From: DATKZB01 sp035528235
GTDB taxonomy: Bacteria; Planctomycetota; Phycisphaerae; FEN-1346
DNA length: 14,415 nt
NCBI GenBank assembly: GCA_035528235.1
Contig: DATKZB010000090.1
Span: 1-14,415 of the forward strand
Direction of reading: 5' to 3'
The stretch's first letter is position 1. The number at the start of each line of letters is the position of its first letter. Positions 1 through 6,839 of the stretch are shown piece by piece. A program made the translations under genes and the position numbers. A model generated the notes under the pieces. It did no database searches. It had not been told where the DNA came from and saw only the letters and a list, made by a program, of their open reading frames with translations.

Positions 1-23
1 CATCGCTGCGTCTTGCACGCTCC

Positions 24-71
24 CCACGGGCTCGCGCCCGTGGCTACAGATCAACCCCGCCTACGGCGGGG
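24..71. repeat. Two adjacent GC-rich hairpins (REP-like)
   Basis: The first hairpin pairs CCACGGGC (24-31) with GCCCGTGG (36-43) around a TCGC loop. The second pairs CCCCGCC (55-61) with GGCGGGG (65-71) around TAC. Neither is followed by a T-run, so they do not look like intrinsic terminators. They resemble the perfect short palindromes found in the other intergenic regions of this window. No gene is visible in bases 1-215. Confidence 0.6.
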
Positions 72-149
72 AAGCGCCTGCGCCGCCGATGGTTACGCTC
101 GCCACAAAAAACAGCCCCTCCGCTCGGGGGCCCCTTCTCCGGATAAGAC

Positions 150-178
150 TTGACGCCCCGCGACCGCCAGGGTTAAAA
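150..178 (+). promoter_or_regulatory. Candidate promoter for purC-aroC
   Basis: TTGACG (150-155) matches the sigma70 -35 box in five of six positions. It is followed by a 17-base spacer and TTAAAA (173-178), a poor -10 match. Transcription would start near 184 and give a leader of about 30 bases before the purC ATG. The placement is sensible, but the weak -10 keeps confidence low. Confidence 0.4.
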
Positions 179-215
179 GAGGCCCGGAAACCGCGAGACT
201 CCTCGGAGGGTGCCC

Positions 216-1103
<888 letters not shown>

Positions 1104-1132
1104 GCCGCCACGACGCGGCTTCGGGGGCATTC

Positions 1133-2281
1133 ATGGCCCAACTCGTGGTCCGAACCGCCGGCGAATCGCACGGCCCCGCCGTCGTCGCCCTCATCGAGGG
1201 ATTCCCCGCCGGCGTCCCGGTCGACACGGCCCGCATCGACGCCGACCTGGCCCGACGCCAGGGCGGGTACGGTCGCGGCGGCCGCATGCAGATCGAGACC
1301 GACCGCGTCGAGGTCCTGGCCGGCGTCCGTCACGGCCTCTCGCTGCCCGGCCCCATCGTTCTGGTGGTCCGCAACCGCGACTCGCGCCTCGAGGAAGCCC
1401 CCGAGGTCACGCGGCCGCGACCCGGGCACGCCGACCTGGCGGGGGCACTGAAGTACCTCGATGCCGACGTCCGCAGCGTTCTGGAGCGGGCCAGCGCCCG
1501 CGAGACGGCCGGCCGCGTGGCCGCCGGCGCCCTGGCCAAGGCCCTCCTGGCCGAGTTCGGCATCGACGTCGTGGCGTGGGTCTCGCGCATCGGCACCGCC
1601 GTAGCGGCCGAGGCGCCCGCCGACGTGGCCGACGTCCGCCGCCAACGCGACTCGAGCGATGTCTACTGCCCCGACCCCCAGGCCACCGCCGCCATGAAGG
1701 CCGCCATCGATGCCGCACGCGAGGCCGGCGACACCCTCGGCGGTGTCATCGACTGCGTTGCCACGGGCGTGCCGCCCGGCCTGGGCAGCACCGTCCAGTG
1801 GACCGAAAAACTCGACGGCCGCCTGGCTCGGGCCGTCATGAGCATCCAGGCCGTCAAGGGCGTCGAGATCGGTCTCGGTTACGGCGCCGCCAAGCGCCCC
1901 GGCAGCCAGGTCCACGACCCGATTGCGTACGATGCGGCAGGGCGAGACGGGCCGGCCGTCGGGTTTCTCCGACCGACGAACCACGCCGGCGGCATCGAGG
2001 GTGGCATGACGAACGGCGCCCCCGTGGTCGTCTCGGCCGCCATGAAACCCATCTCGACGCTCCGTAAGCCCCTGGCCTCCGTCGACCTGCGGACCAAGGA
2101 ACCTCAGGACGCCGCCTATGAACGCAGCGACGTCTGCGCCGTGCCGGCCGCCGGCGTCGTCGTCGAGGCCGTCGTTGCCACCGAACTCGCCGCGGCCATG
2201 GTCGACCGATTCGGCGGCGACACGCTCAGCCAGATGAAGGCCGCCTACGACGCCTGGCATCGCGCCGCCATGGACCTGTAG
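1133..2281 (+). CDS. aroC: Chorismate synthase
   Basis: The 382-aa enzyme makes chorismate from EPSP, the last shikimate-pathway step, using reduced FMN. All three family signatures are visible: GESHG at 10-14 followed by IEGFPAG, the ERASARETAGRVAAGA block at 118-133, and RSDVCAVPAAGVVVEA from 331. RPGHADL at 96-102 and the NHAGGIEGGMTNG loop in the C-terminal third are also typical. The open frame extends far upstream inside purC, but homology begins at ATG 1133, preceded by a G-rich stretch (1123-1127) that can serve as ribosome binding site. It lies 29 bases after purC with no terminator between, which suggests an operon. Length and motifs are normal. Confidence 0.96.
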   Translation: MAQLVVRTAGESHGPAVVALIEGFPAGVPVDTARIDADLARRQGGYGRGGRMQIETDRVEVLAGVRHGLSLPGPIVLVVRNRDSRLEEAPEVTRPRPGHADLAGALKYLDADVRSVLERASARETAGRVAAGALAKALLAEFGIDVVAWVSRIGTAVAAEAPADVADVRRQRDSSDVYCPDPQATAAMKAAIDAAREAGDTLGGVIDCVATGVPPGLGSTVQWTEKLDGRLARAVMSIQAVKGVEIGLGYGAAKRPGSQVHDPIAYDAAGRDGPAVGFLRPTNHAGGIEGGMTNGAPVVVSAAMKPISTLRKPLASVDLRTKEPQDAAYERSDVCAVPAAGVVVEAVVATELAAAMVDRFGGDTLSQMKAAYDAWHRAAMDL

Positions 2282-2290
2282 CGCCTACGA

Positions 2291-2411
2291 GTCCTACAAC
2301 GCTACTTGTCGCGCGGCGGCCATCCTAGGCCGCCGCGATCGGGTCTGATGCGTGTTCCTGGCGGCCCGCCTCGGGCGGGCGCGATGAAGTGGCGAAGTAG
2401 CGTTGTAGGAC
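2291..2411. repeat. Inverted-repeat element with two internal hairpins
   Basis: The 17-base arm GTCCTACAACGCTACTT (2291-2307) is repeated in perfect inverted form at 2395-2411. Inside lie two separate hairpins. One pairs GCGGCGGCC with GGCCGCCGC (2314-2337, 6-base loop). The other pairs GCCCGCC with GGCGGGC (2364-2380, 3-base loop). The whole could fold as a three-way or cruciform structure. The architecture is that of two REP-like units facing each other (REPIN-like). There is no T-run to suggest a terminator, and it sits in the only gap between aroC and the next gene. Confidence 0.75.
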
Positions 2412-2475
2412 TGGCGACATCCGACGAAACGCCCGGCGGCCCCCGAAGGTCGCCGCGCCATAATGCAGACGCCGC

Positions 2476-3684
2476 ATGCCCCTGAGAAAGAAACACGTCC
2501 GACGTCTCGTCTTCGCCCTGCTGGTCGGCGGCGTGCTGGGCCCCACCATCGGCTTGGTGGTCTATGGCCTGCACCTCAGCGGCGGGGCCTACGGACGCGA
2601 CCTCCAGACGGCCCTGGCGTCGCGCCTGCGTTGCGATGCCACGGTAACCCGTGCCCGACCCACCGGGCCGACGACCGCCGCCGCCGACGCCGTCCGGCTG
2701 GCCTGGACCACCGCCGACGGCCAACTCGCTCTCGACCTGGAAGACCTCTCGGCCCAGCGCAACGCCTACGGCTGGTACCTGACGGCCCAGCGCGGCCGCA
2801 TCGCACTCGCCGGGGCCGACCCCTACGCCACGCTGGCGGCGATCAACCAGCGGCTCGTCCAGGTGGAGCACCCCTCGGGGCTGCTGGCCCTGGTCGTGAA
2901 GCACCTGCGGCTGGACCTGGCGCTGGACCCCCTGGCGGTGACGGCCGAGGTCCGCGCCCTGGCCACGGCGCGGATGGCGGCGTTCGAGGTGACCTTCCAC
3001 GACGCGGCCGCATGGGATGCCGCTGGGACGGTTCCGCCGCCGCCCCTGGCCGTGGTCCGCCTGGCGCCGACGTCCGAGCGCGGCGTATTCGGCGGCCTGC
3101 ATCTGGAGCGGACCGCCGTGCCGCTGGCCGCCCTGCGGCGCCTCATCCGGACAGACGACGCCAAGGGCGGCGCCGAGGTGCGGGGCACGGCCGACCTGAC
3201 GGTCGACTGGTACTGGCCCGACGCCGACGCCGAGACCGCCACCGTCTCCGTGGCCGCACGCGACGTCGACCTGGCGCCGTGGACGCGGGGCGTGCCCGGC
3301 GGCCCCGTCACGGGCACCGCCGACCTGACGGTCCGTTACGCGCGGCCGCGACAGGGGCCGGTTGCGATGGCGCTGCACCTGGCATCGCCCGGCGGCACGA
3401 TTGCCGGCGAGACGATCGATTGGCTCGACGGCCTGACGCCCGGCCTAGCCGGCCCGGGCAAGGCCCGGCCCCAGACGGTCGCATTCGGCCGGACCGACGT
3501 GCGGTTCAACCTGGTCGGCGGGCGCGGTTGGTTCGAAGGCCAGGCCGACGGACGGGGCGCCATCCCGCTCCTGACCGTCCGGCTGCTGGGCGTCGACGTG
3601 CCGCTGATGTGGGCGCCCGCGAGGCCGTTTCCGGCACAGGGGCTGTGGGGGCCGCTTGGCGAGGCGCTGGGCATCGGCGGCTGA
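2476..3684 (+). CDS. Membrane-anchored extracytoplasmic protein of unknown function
   Basis: The function of this 402-aa protein is not recognised. The N-terminus is basic (MPLRKKHVRR), followed by one hydrophobic segment at about 11-33, which reads as an uncleaved signal anchor. The rest is soluble with a repeating pattern of short beta-type segments (for example GGAEVRGTADLTVDWYW and GPVTGTADLTVRYARP), so it is probably extracytoplasmic. The pattern loosely recalls AsmA-like or DUF3971-type envelope proteins, but this is an impression and not a motif match. A longer open frame overlaps it from 2463, but it is arginine/proline-rich and a shadow. There is no clear Shine-Dalgarno at ATG 2476; a CATAAT lies at 2459-2464. 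The gene converges on the PilZ gene with 20 bases between stops. Confidence 0.75.
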   Translation: MPLRKKHVRRLVFALLVGGVLGPTIGLVVYGLHLSGGAYGRDLQTALASRLRCDATVTRARPTGPTTAAADAVRLAWTTADGQLALDLEDLSAQRNAYGWYLTAQRGRIALAGADPYATLAAINQRLVQVEHPSGLLALVVKHLRLDLALDPLAVTAEVRALATARMAAFEVTFHDAAAWDAAGTVPPPPLAVVRLAPTSERGVFGGLHLERTAVPLAALRRLIRTDDAKGGAEVRGTADLTVDWYWPDADAETATVSVAARDVDLAPWTRGVPGGPVTGTADLTVRYARPRQGPVAMALHLASPGGTIAGETIDWLDGLTPGLAGPGKARPQTVAFGRTDVRFNLVGGRGWFEGQADGRGAIPLLTVRLLGVDVPLMWAPARPFPAQGLWGPLGEALGIGG

Positions 3685-3704
3685 GCGATCCGGCGGCTGA
3701 GGGC

Positions 3705-4031
3705 CTAGAAAAGGTCCAGTGCCAGTTCCTTCTCGAACCGCAGGGCCACCCCCGTGCCCTGCCGCCCCGGCGGGGGCCGATCGCAGCGGATGACCTGGGC
3801 CCGCGCAGCAAACTGCTCCAGGAAGAACGTGTTGGCCGTGTCGCGCGGAACCGTCAACTGGACCCGGACCTCGTGACCGATCTCCAGGCCCTTCTCCACG
3901 ACGAAGTAGACCCCGCCGTCGCAGACGTTGATGGTCCGGGCCCGCAGGTCCTCCCCGGTCGGCAATTCGACGTGCAACCGGCAGGGAACCTCGAAACGGC
4001 GGTGCCTTCGGCGTTCGGACGCGGTAACCAT
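3705..4031 (-). CDS. Single-domain PilZ protein (putative c-di-GMP effector)
   Basis: This 108-aa protein is essentially one PilZ domain. The N-terminal arginine cluster (RRRHRRFEV, about 7-15) corresponds to the RxxxR c-di-GMP-binding loop. NVCDGG at 35-40 corresponds to the [D/N]xSxxG motif, with Cys replacing the usual Ser. The remainder shows the expected alternating beta strands, including GTGVALRF near the end. PilZ domains bind c-di-GMP and switch motility, exopolysaccharide or transcription outputs; the partner here cannot be told from context. The start at 4031 is supported by AGGGAG (4039-4044 on this strand) seven bases upstream. It has its own candidate promoter and converges with the preceding gene. 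An arginine-rich but non-binding PilZ cannot be excluded. Confidence 0.88.
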   Translation of the reverse strand: MVTASERRRHRRFEVPCRLHVELPTGEDLRARTINVCDGGVYFVVEKGLEIGHEVRVQLTVPRDTANTFFLEQFAARAQVIRCDRPPPGRQGTGVALRFEKELALDLF

Positions 4032-4112
4032 GCGAACGCTCCCTGTGCGGAGAACCGCACGATATGATGACCGACCGTAGACGATGGACTACGGCTACCA
4101 TCTCCCATCGCC

Positions 4113-4141
4113 ATGATACCCCCGGTTGAGACCGCGTGCAA
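4113..4141 (-). promoter_or_regulatory. Candidate promoter for the PilZ gene
   Basis: Read on the minus strand, TTGCAC (4136-4141) and TATCAT (4113-4118) are separated by exactly 17 bases. Each box matches the sigma70 consensus in about five of six positions. The predicted start near 4107 gives a leader of about 75 bases, which contains a small hairpin (CCGTAG pairing with CTACGG). A second possible -10, TATATT at 4146-4151, has a poorer spacer. Confidence 0.55.
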
Positions 4142-4310
4142 GGGTAATATAGACAGGCCCTGTTGACGCCAATGGCCGCGAGCGCCGGCAGGCGGCCCCA
4201 GCGCGGTAGTTTAGGATAATCGCCTTCCCCCGGCGCGCCCGAAACGGACCCTTTTGGACGGGTGGAACTCGGTTCTAGACAGCGCCAGGGCCGATTGGTC
4301 CCCATTATGG

Positions 4311-4447
4311 TAAGATGGGCAAGGCGAAACGCGCGGTTTTTGATCGTTTTTTTCGATTTTTGATCGGAATGCGCCGGAATCGCTCGATTCTCATCCGTTT
4401 TGACCCCCGATTTGACACCTTATTGGGCATAGACGATATATACTAAA
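4311..4447 (+). repeat. Dispersed promoter-like repeat, copy 1
   Basis: Bases 4311-4383 match 14104-14176 at 69 of 73 positions. Weaker similarity extends a further 20-30 bases upstream, and TTTTGACC and CGATATATACTAAA are shared downstream. T-tracts start at 4337, 4347 and 4357, exactly ten bases apart, with GATCG beside two of them; this should curve the DNA. CGGAAT occurs twice, ten bases apart (4365 and 4375). The 3' end carries -35/-10-like boxes. The element lies on the coding strand upstream of mnmA, so an upstream activating region plus promoter is the simplest reading. Between PilZ (4031) and mnmA (4586) I see no gene. Confidence 0.8.
4412..4444 (+). promoter_or_regulatory. Candidate promoter at the 3' end of repeat copy 1
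   Basis: A perfect TTGACA (4412-4417) is followed by the conserved ATATATACTAAA. The -10 could be GATATA (4435-4440, 17-base spacer) or the better hexamer TATACT (4439-4444, 21-base spacer). The same two spacings occur in copy 2 although the spacer sequence differs. Transcripts would reach mnmA through a leader of about 135 bases containing a strong hairpin. Confidence 0.5.
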
Positions 4448-4501
4448 CCATACACACGCCCGGCCCACGACCATCCTTCCCCATCGAGCCCGGGTGTCCA
4501 T

Positions 4502-4520
4502 CCCCCGGCGGTGCCGGGGG
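4502..4520 (+). other. Strong hairpin in the mnmA leader
   Basis: CCCCCGGC (4502-4509) pairs perfectly with GCCGGGGG (4513-4520) around a GGT loop. There is no T-run after it, so it is not a standard intrinsic terminator. It lies between the copy 1 promoter and mnmA and could affect read-through or mRNA stability, or be another REP-like palindrome. Confidence 0.45.
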
Positions 4521-4585
4521 CTTCCCGGGGCCCGGCGGCATGCCGCGGCCTTTCGCAGGCCCCCGTCGGCCGGTACAATGCCTCC

Positions 4586-5680
4586 ATGAGCGGCGAGACG
4601 GTGCTGGTGGCCATGTCGGGCGGGGTCGATTCGTCGGTGGCGGCATACCTGCTGAAGGAGCAGGGATACCGGCCGGTGGGGGCGTTCATGTGCGCCGGCC
4701 TGGGCGATGCCCCGGCGACCGGCGGACCGCCGCGATGCTGTTCGCCCGATGCATCGGGTGCCGCGCGGCAGGTGGCCGGGCAACTGGGATTTCCGCTGGC
4801 GGTGCTCGATTTCGCGGCCGATTTCGACCGGCTCATCGACCATTTCTGCCGCGAGTACGGCCGCGGCCGCACGCCCAACCCGTGCGTCTTGTGCAATCGC
4901 GACCTGAAGTTCGGCCGCCTCTTCGAGCACGCCCGCGCCGTGGGTGCCCGGTTCGTGGCGACGGGCCATTACGCCCGCGTCGAGTGGGAGGCCGGGCGGT
5001 GGCGCCTCAAGCGGGCCGTCGACCGGGCGAAGGACCAGTCGTACTTCCTGTTCCCCATCGGGCCGGAGCGGCTCGAGCGGGTGCGTCTGCCGCTGGGCGA
5101 GATGACCAAGGCCGAGACCCGCCGCATCGCCCGCGAGGCCGGCCTGGCGGTCCACGACCGGCCTGAGAGCCAGGACATCTGTTTCGTCACCGGGACGGTG
5201 GGCGACCTCGTGCGTCAGCGGCACCCGGACCTCGTGCGGCCGGGCCCCATTCTGGACATGGAGGGGCGGGAGTTGGGGCGGCACGCGGGCGTCGTCCACT
5301 TCACGATCGGCCAGCGGCGGGGCCTGGGCGTGGCGGTGGGCGAACCGCGGTACGTCGTGGCCATCCGGCCCGAGGAGGCCGCCGTCGTCATCGGTCCGGC
5401 CGAGGCCCTGCGATCGCGCGGCCTGGTGGCCGAGGAGGTCGTCTGGCACGAGCGGCCGCCGGCCGAGGCGGTCCGGGCCGACGTCCAGATTCGCCATCGC
5501 CACGCGGCCGCGCCGGCGTGGGTCACGCGGCTCGACGAGGCCGACGAGTCGGCCGGCCGGGCCGAGGTCGTGTTCGACCAGCCGCAACCCGCCGTCACGC
5601 CCGGCCAGGCCACCGTGTTTTACCGCGGCGACCGCGTCCTGGGCGGCGGATGGATTGCCCGGGCGCTTAGCCCCGGGTGA
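4586..5680 (+). CDS. mnmA: tRNA-specific 2-thiouridylase
   Basis: The 364-aa enzyme thiolates U34 of Lys, Glu and Gln tRNAs with ATP and sulfur from a persulfide relay. The PP-loop SGGVDSS is at 11-17. The catalytic Cys100 lies in NPCVLCN and the second, persulfide-bearing Cys199 in SQDICF, so the disulfide/persulfide pair is intact. ATGHYAR near 125-131, KDQSYFLF near 149-156 and the HFTIGQRRGLGV block in the C-terminal half are also family hallmarks. Length is typical. ATG 4586 places the PP-loop at the usual distance from the N-terminus; the longer frame from 4511 lacks homology. No Shine-Dalgarno is visible, but TACAAT lies six bases upstream. The last codons and stop fall inside a REP-like hairpin. 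It appears monocistronic. Confidence 0.96.
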   Translation: MSGETVLVAMSGGVDSSVAAYLLKEQGYRPVGAFMCAGLGDAPATGGPPRCCSPDASGAARQVAGQLGFPLAVLDFAADFDRLIDHFCREYGRGRTPNPCVLCNRDLKFGRLFEHARAVGARFVATGHYARVEWEAGRWRLKRAVDRAKDQSYFLFPIGPERLERVRLPLGEMTKAETRRIAREAGLAVHDRPESQDICFVTGTVGDLVRQRHPDLVRPGPILDMEGRELGRHAGVVHFTIGQRRGLGVAVGEPRYVVAIRPEEAAVVIGPAEALRSRGLVAEEVVWHERPPAEAVRADVQIRHRHAAAPAWVTRLDEADESAGRAEVVFDQPQPAVTPGQATVFYRGDRVLGGGWIARALSPG

Positions 5681-5692
5681 ATACACCCGGGG
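5667..5692 (+). repeat. REP-like hairpin overlapping the mnmA stop codon
   Basis: The tag TTAGCC (5667-5672) runs into a perfect 9-bp stem: CCCCGGGTG (5671-5679) with CACCCGGGG (5684-5692), loop AATA. The stop codon TGA (5678-5680) lies at the top of the stem. There is no T-run, though the hairpin may still protect the mRNA 3' end. The tag-plus-hairpin design matches the units at 5732-5817 and 13952-13975. Confidence 0.65.
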
Positions 5693-5731
5693 CGGCGCGG
5701 CGATGCATGCACCCCGCGCGTGGCCCTTGGT

Positions 5732-5817
5732 CGTTTAGCCGTCGCCGGCACGGCGACGGGACCGGCCACCGGGCATCCATCGGCACAACACGCGGCCGTG
5801 CCGGCCGCGGCTAAACG
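5732..5817. repeat. REPIN-like element: two inverted REP units
   Basis: The left unit starts with CGTTTAGCCG (5732-5741) and continues into the hairpin GTCGCCG-gca-CGGCGAC. The right unit is the inverted copy, with CGGCTAAACG at 5808-5817 preceded by the hairpin GCGGCC-gtgcc-GGCCGC. The outer arms also pair further: GCCGGCAC (5744-5751) with GTGCCGGC (5798-5805), giving an almost continuous 20-bp stem. This is the layout described for REPINs. It fills most of the mnmA-glycosyltransferase gap. No transposase of the RAYT type is in the window. Confidence 0.7.
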
Positions 5818-5858
5818 TTCGCGCCAACAGGCGTGGCTCGGGCGCGGCTGAGGCAACC

Positions 5859-6839
5859 ATGAAACACATCGTCGTCATCCACGCGGGGGCCATCGGCGAT
5901 TTGGTCCAGGCGCTGGCGGCGCTGGAGGCGGTCCGCACGACGTGGCCGCAGGTGCGAATCACCCTCGTCGGCCGGCCGGAACGGGCGGCGCTGGCGCACC
6001 TGGCGGGCGTCGTGGACGATTGCGCCGACGCCGAGACGTGCGGCCTGTGGCGCGTCGCGGCCGGCACCGGGCCGGGGGGCCCTGCCCCGTCGCTCTTCGC
6101 CGAGGCGGACCTGGTGATCGATTTCCTGACGAAGGGCGCCTTGGCGAGGGGCTTGGCGACCGCGCCCCGCGCGGCCGGGCACGTGCCGCAGGTCGTCTCG
6201 GCCGATCCGCTTCCGCCCGCCGAGTGGCACGAGAGCGCCGCGGCGTGGGTCGGCCGGCAGGTGACTGCGGCGCTGAGCGTGGGTGCCGTGCCGGCGGCCC
6301 CCCGGATTCCGCTTTCGGACGCGGCGATGGAGGCGGCCCGCGCCCTGGCAGCGGCGCGGGGCCTGGGCGAGGGGTTCGTGGCCATCCATCCGGGCAGCGG
6401 GTCGGCCAAGAAGAACTGGCCGCCGGAGCGGTTCGAGGCCATGGCGCAGCGCGTGCGCCAGGAGGCGCGGCGGCCGGTCGTGTGGTTCGCGGGGCCGGCC
6501 GAGGCCGAGCGCCACACGCTGCCCGACGGTGCGGCGGCCGACGTGGTGCTGGCGGACCTGGCGCTCGACCAGGTGGCGGGCGTCCTGGCACTGGCGGCGG
6601 CGTACCTGGGCAACGACTCGGGCATCACGCAGGTGGCCGCGGCGGTACGACGGCCCGACGGCGGCGCGACGCCGACCGTGGTCCTCTTCGGCCCGACCGA
6701 CGCCCGGGTCTGGGCCCCTCGCGGCCGGCACGTCCGCATCGTGGCGTCGCCCGACGGCACAATGGACGCCGTTGCGGTCGACGCCGTGTGGGCGGCCCTG
6801 CGGCAGGCCCTGGCGTTACCCCGCCGCGACCCGGCCTGA
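5859..6839 (+). CDS. Glycosyltransferase family 9 (heptosyltransferase-like)
   Basis: The 326-aa protein has the GT9 layout of ADP-heptose:LPS heptosyltransferases (WaaC/WaaF/RfaF type), which add sugars to a lipid-linked or LPS-core acceptor at the cytoplasmic face. The N-terminal IHAGAIGDLV (7-16) is the acceptor-domain glycine loop. The donor domain shows AIHPGSGSAKKNWPPERF (from 175) and YLGNDSGITQVAAAV (from 249), followed by VVLFGPTDARVWAPRG, the classic nucleotide-sugar site. Length is normal. GAGG at 5850-5853 supports ATG 5859. The true donor and acceptor cannot be read from sequence and there are no LPS genes nearby. Its last 215 bases are antisense to the extended end of the lipoprotein frame. 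Confidence 0.92.
   Translation: MKHIVVIHAGAIGDLVQALAALEAVRTTWPQVRITLVGRPERAALAHLAGVVDDCADAETCGLWRVAAGTGPGGPAPSLFAEADLVIDFLTKGALARGLATAPRAAGHVPQVVSADPLPPAEWHESAAAWVGRQVTAALSVGAVPAAPRIPLSDAAMEAARALAAARGLGEGFVAIHPGSGSAKKNWPPERFEAMAQRVRQEARRPVVWFAGPAEAERHTLPDGAAADVVLADLALDQVAGVLALAAAYLGNDSGITQVAAAVRRPDGGATPTVVLFGPTDARVWAPRGRHVRIVASPDGTMDAVAVDAVWAALRQALALPRRDPA

Noticed and set aside
106..131. Possible minus-strand terminator (GCCCC/GGGGC stem next to an A-run)
   Set aside because: The stem is only five pairs and no minus-strand gene ends here; the A-run and hairpin may be coincidental.
2463..4067. 534-aa plus-strand frame overlapping the membrane protein and the PilZ gene
   Set aside because: Arg/Pro/Gly-rich with no domain; it overlaps two better-supported genes.
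4315..4446. Small ORF in repeat copy 1 (MGKAKRAVFDRFFRFLIGMRRN...), with a near-identical peptide in copy 2 (14009-14197)
   Set aside because: The peptides agree over about 22 residues with conservative changes, but the ATG of copy 1 is ATA in copy 2, the C-termini differ, no ribosome binding site is seen, and conservation continues past the stop codon of copy 2. A regulatory repeat explains the data better, although a tiny protein is not fully excluded.
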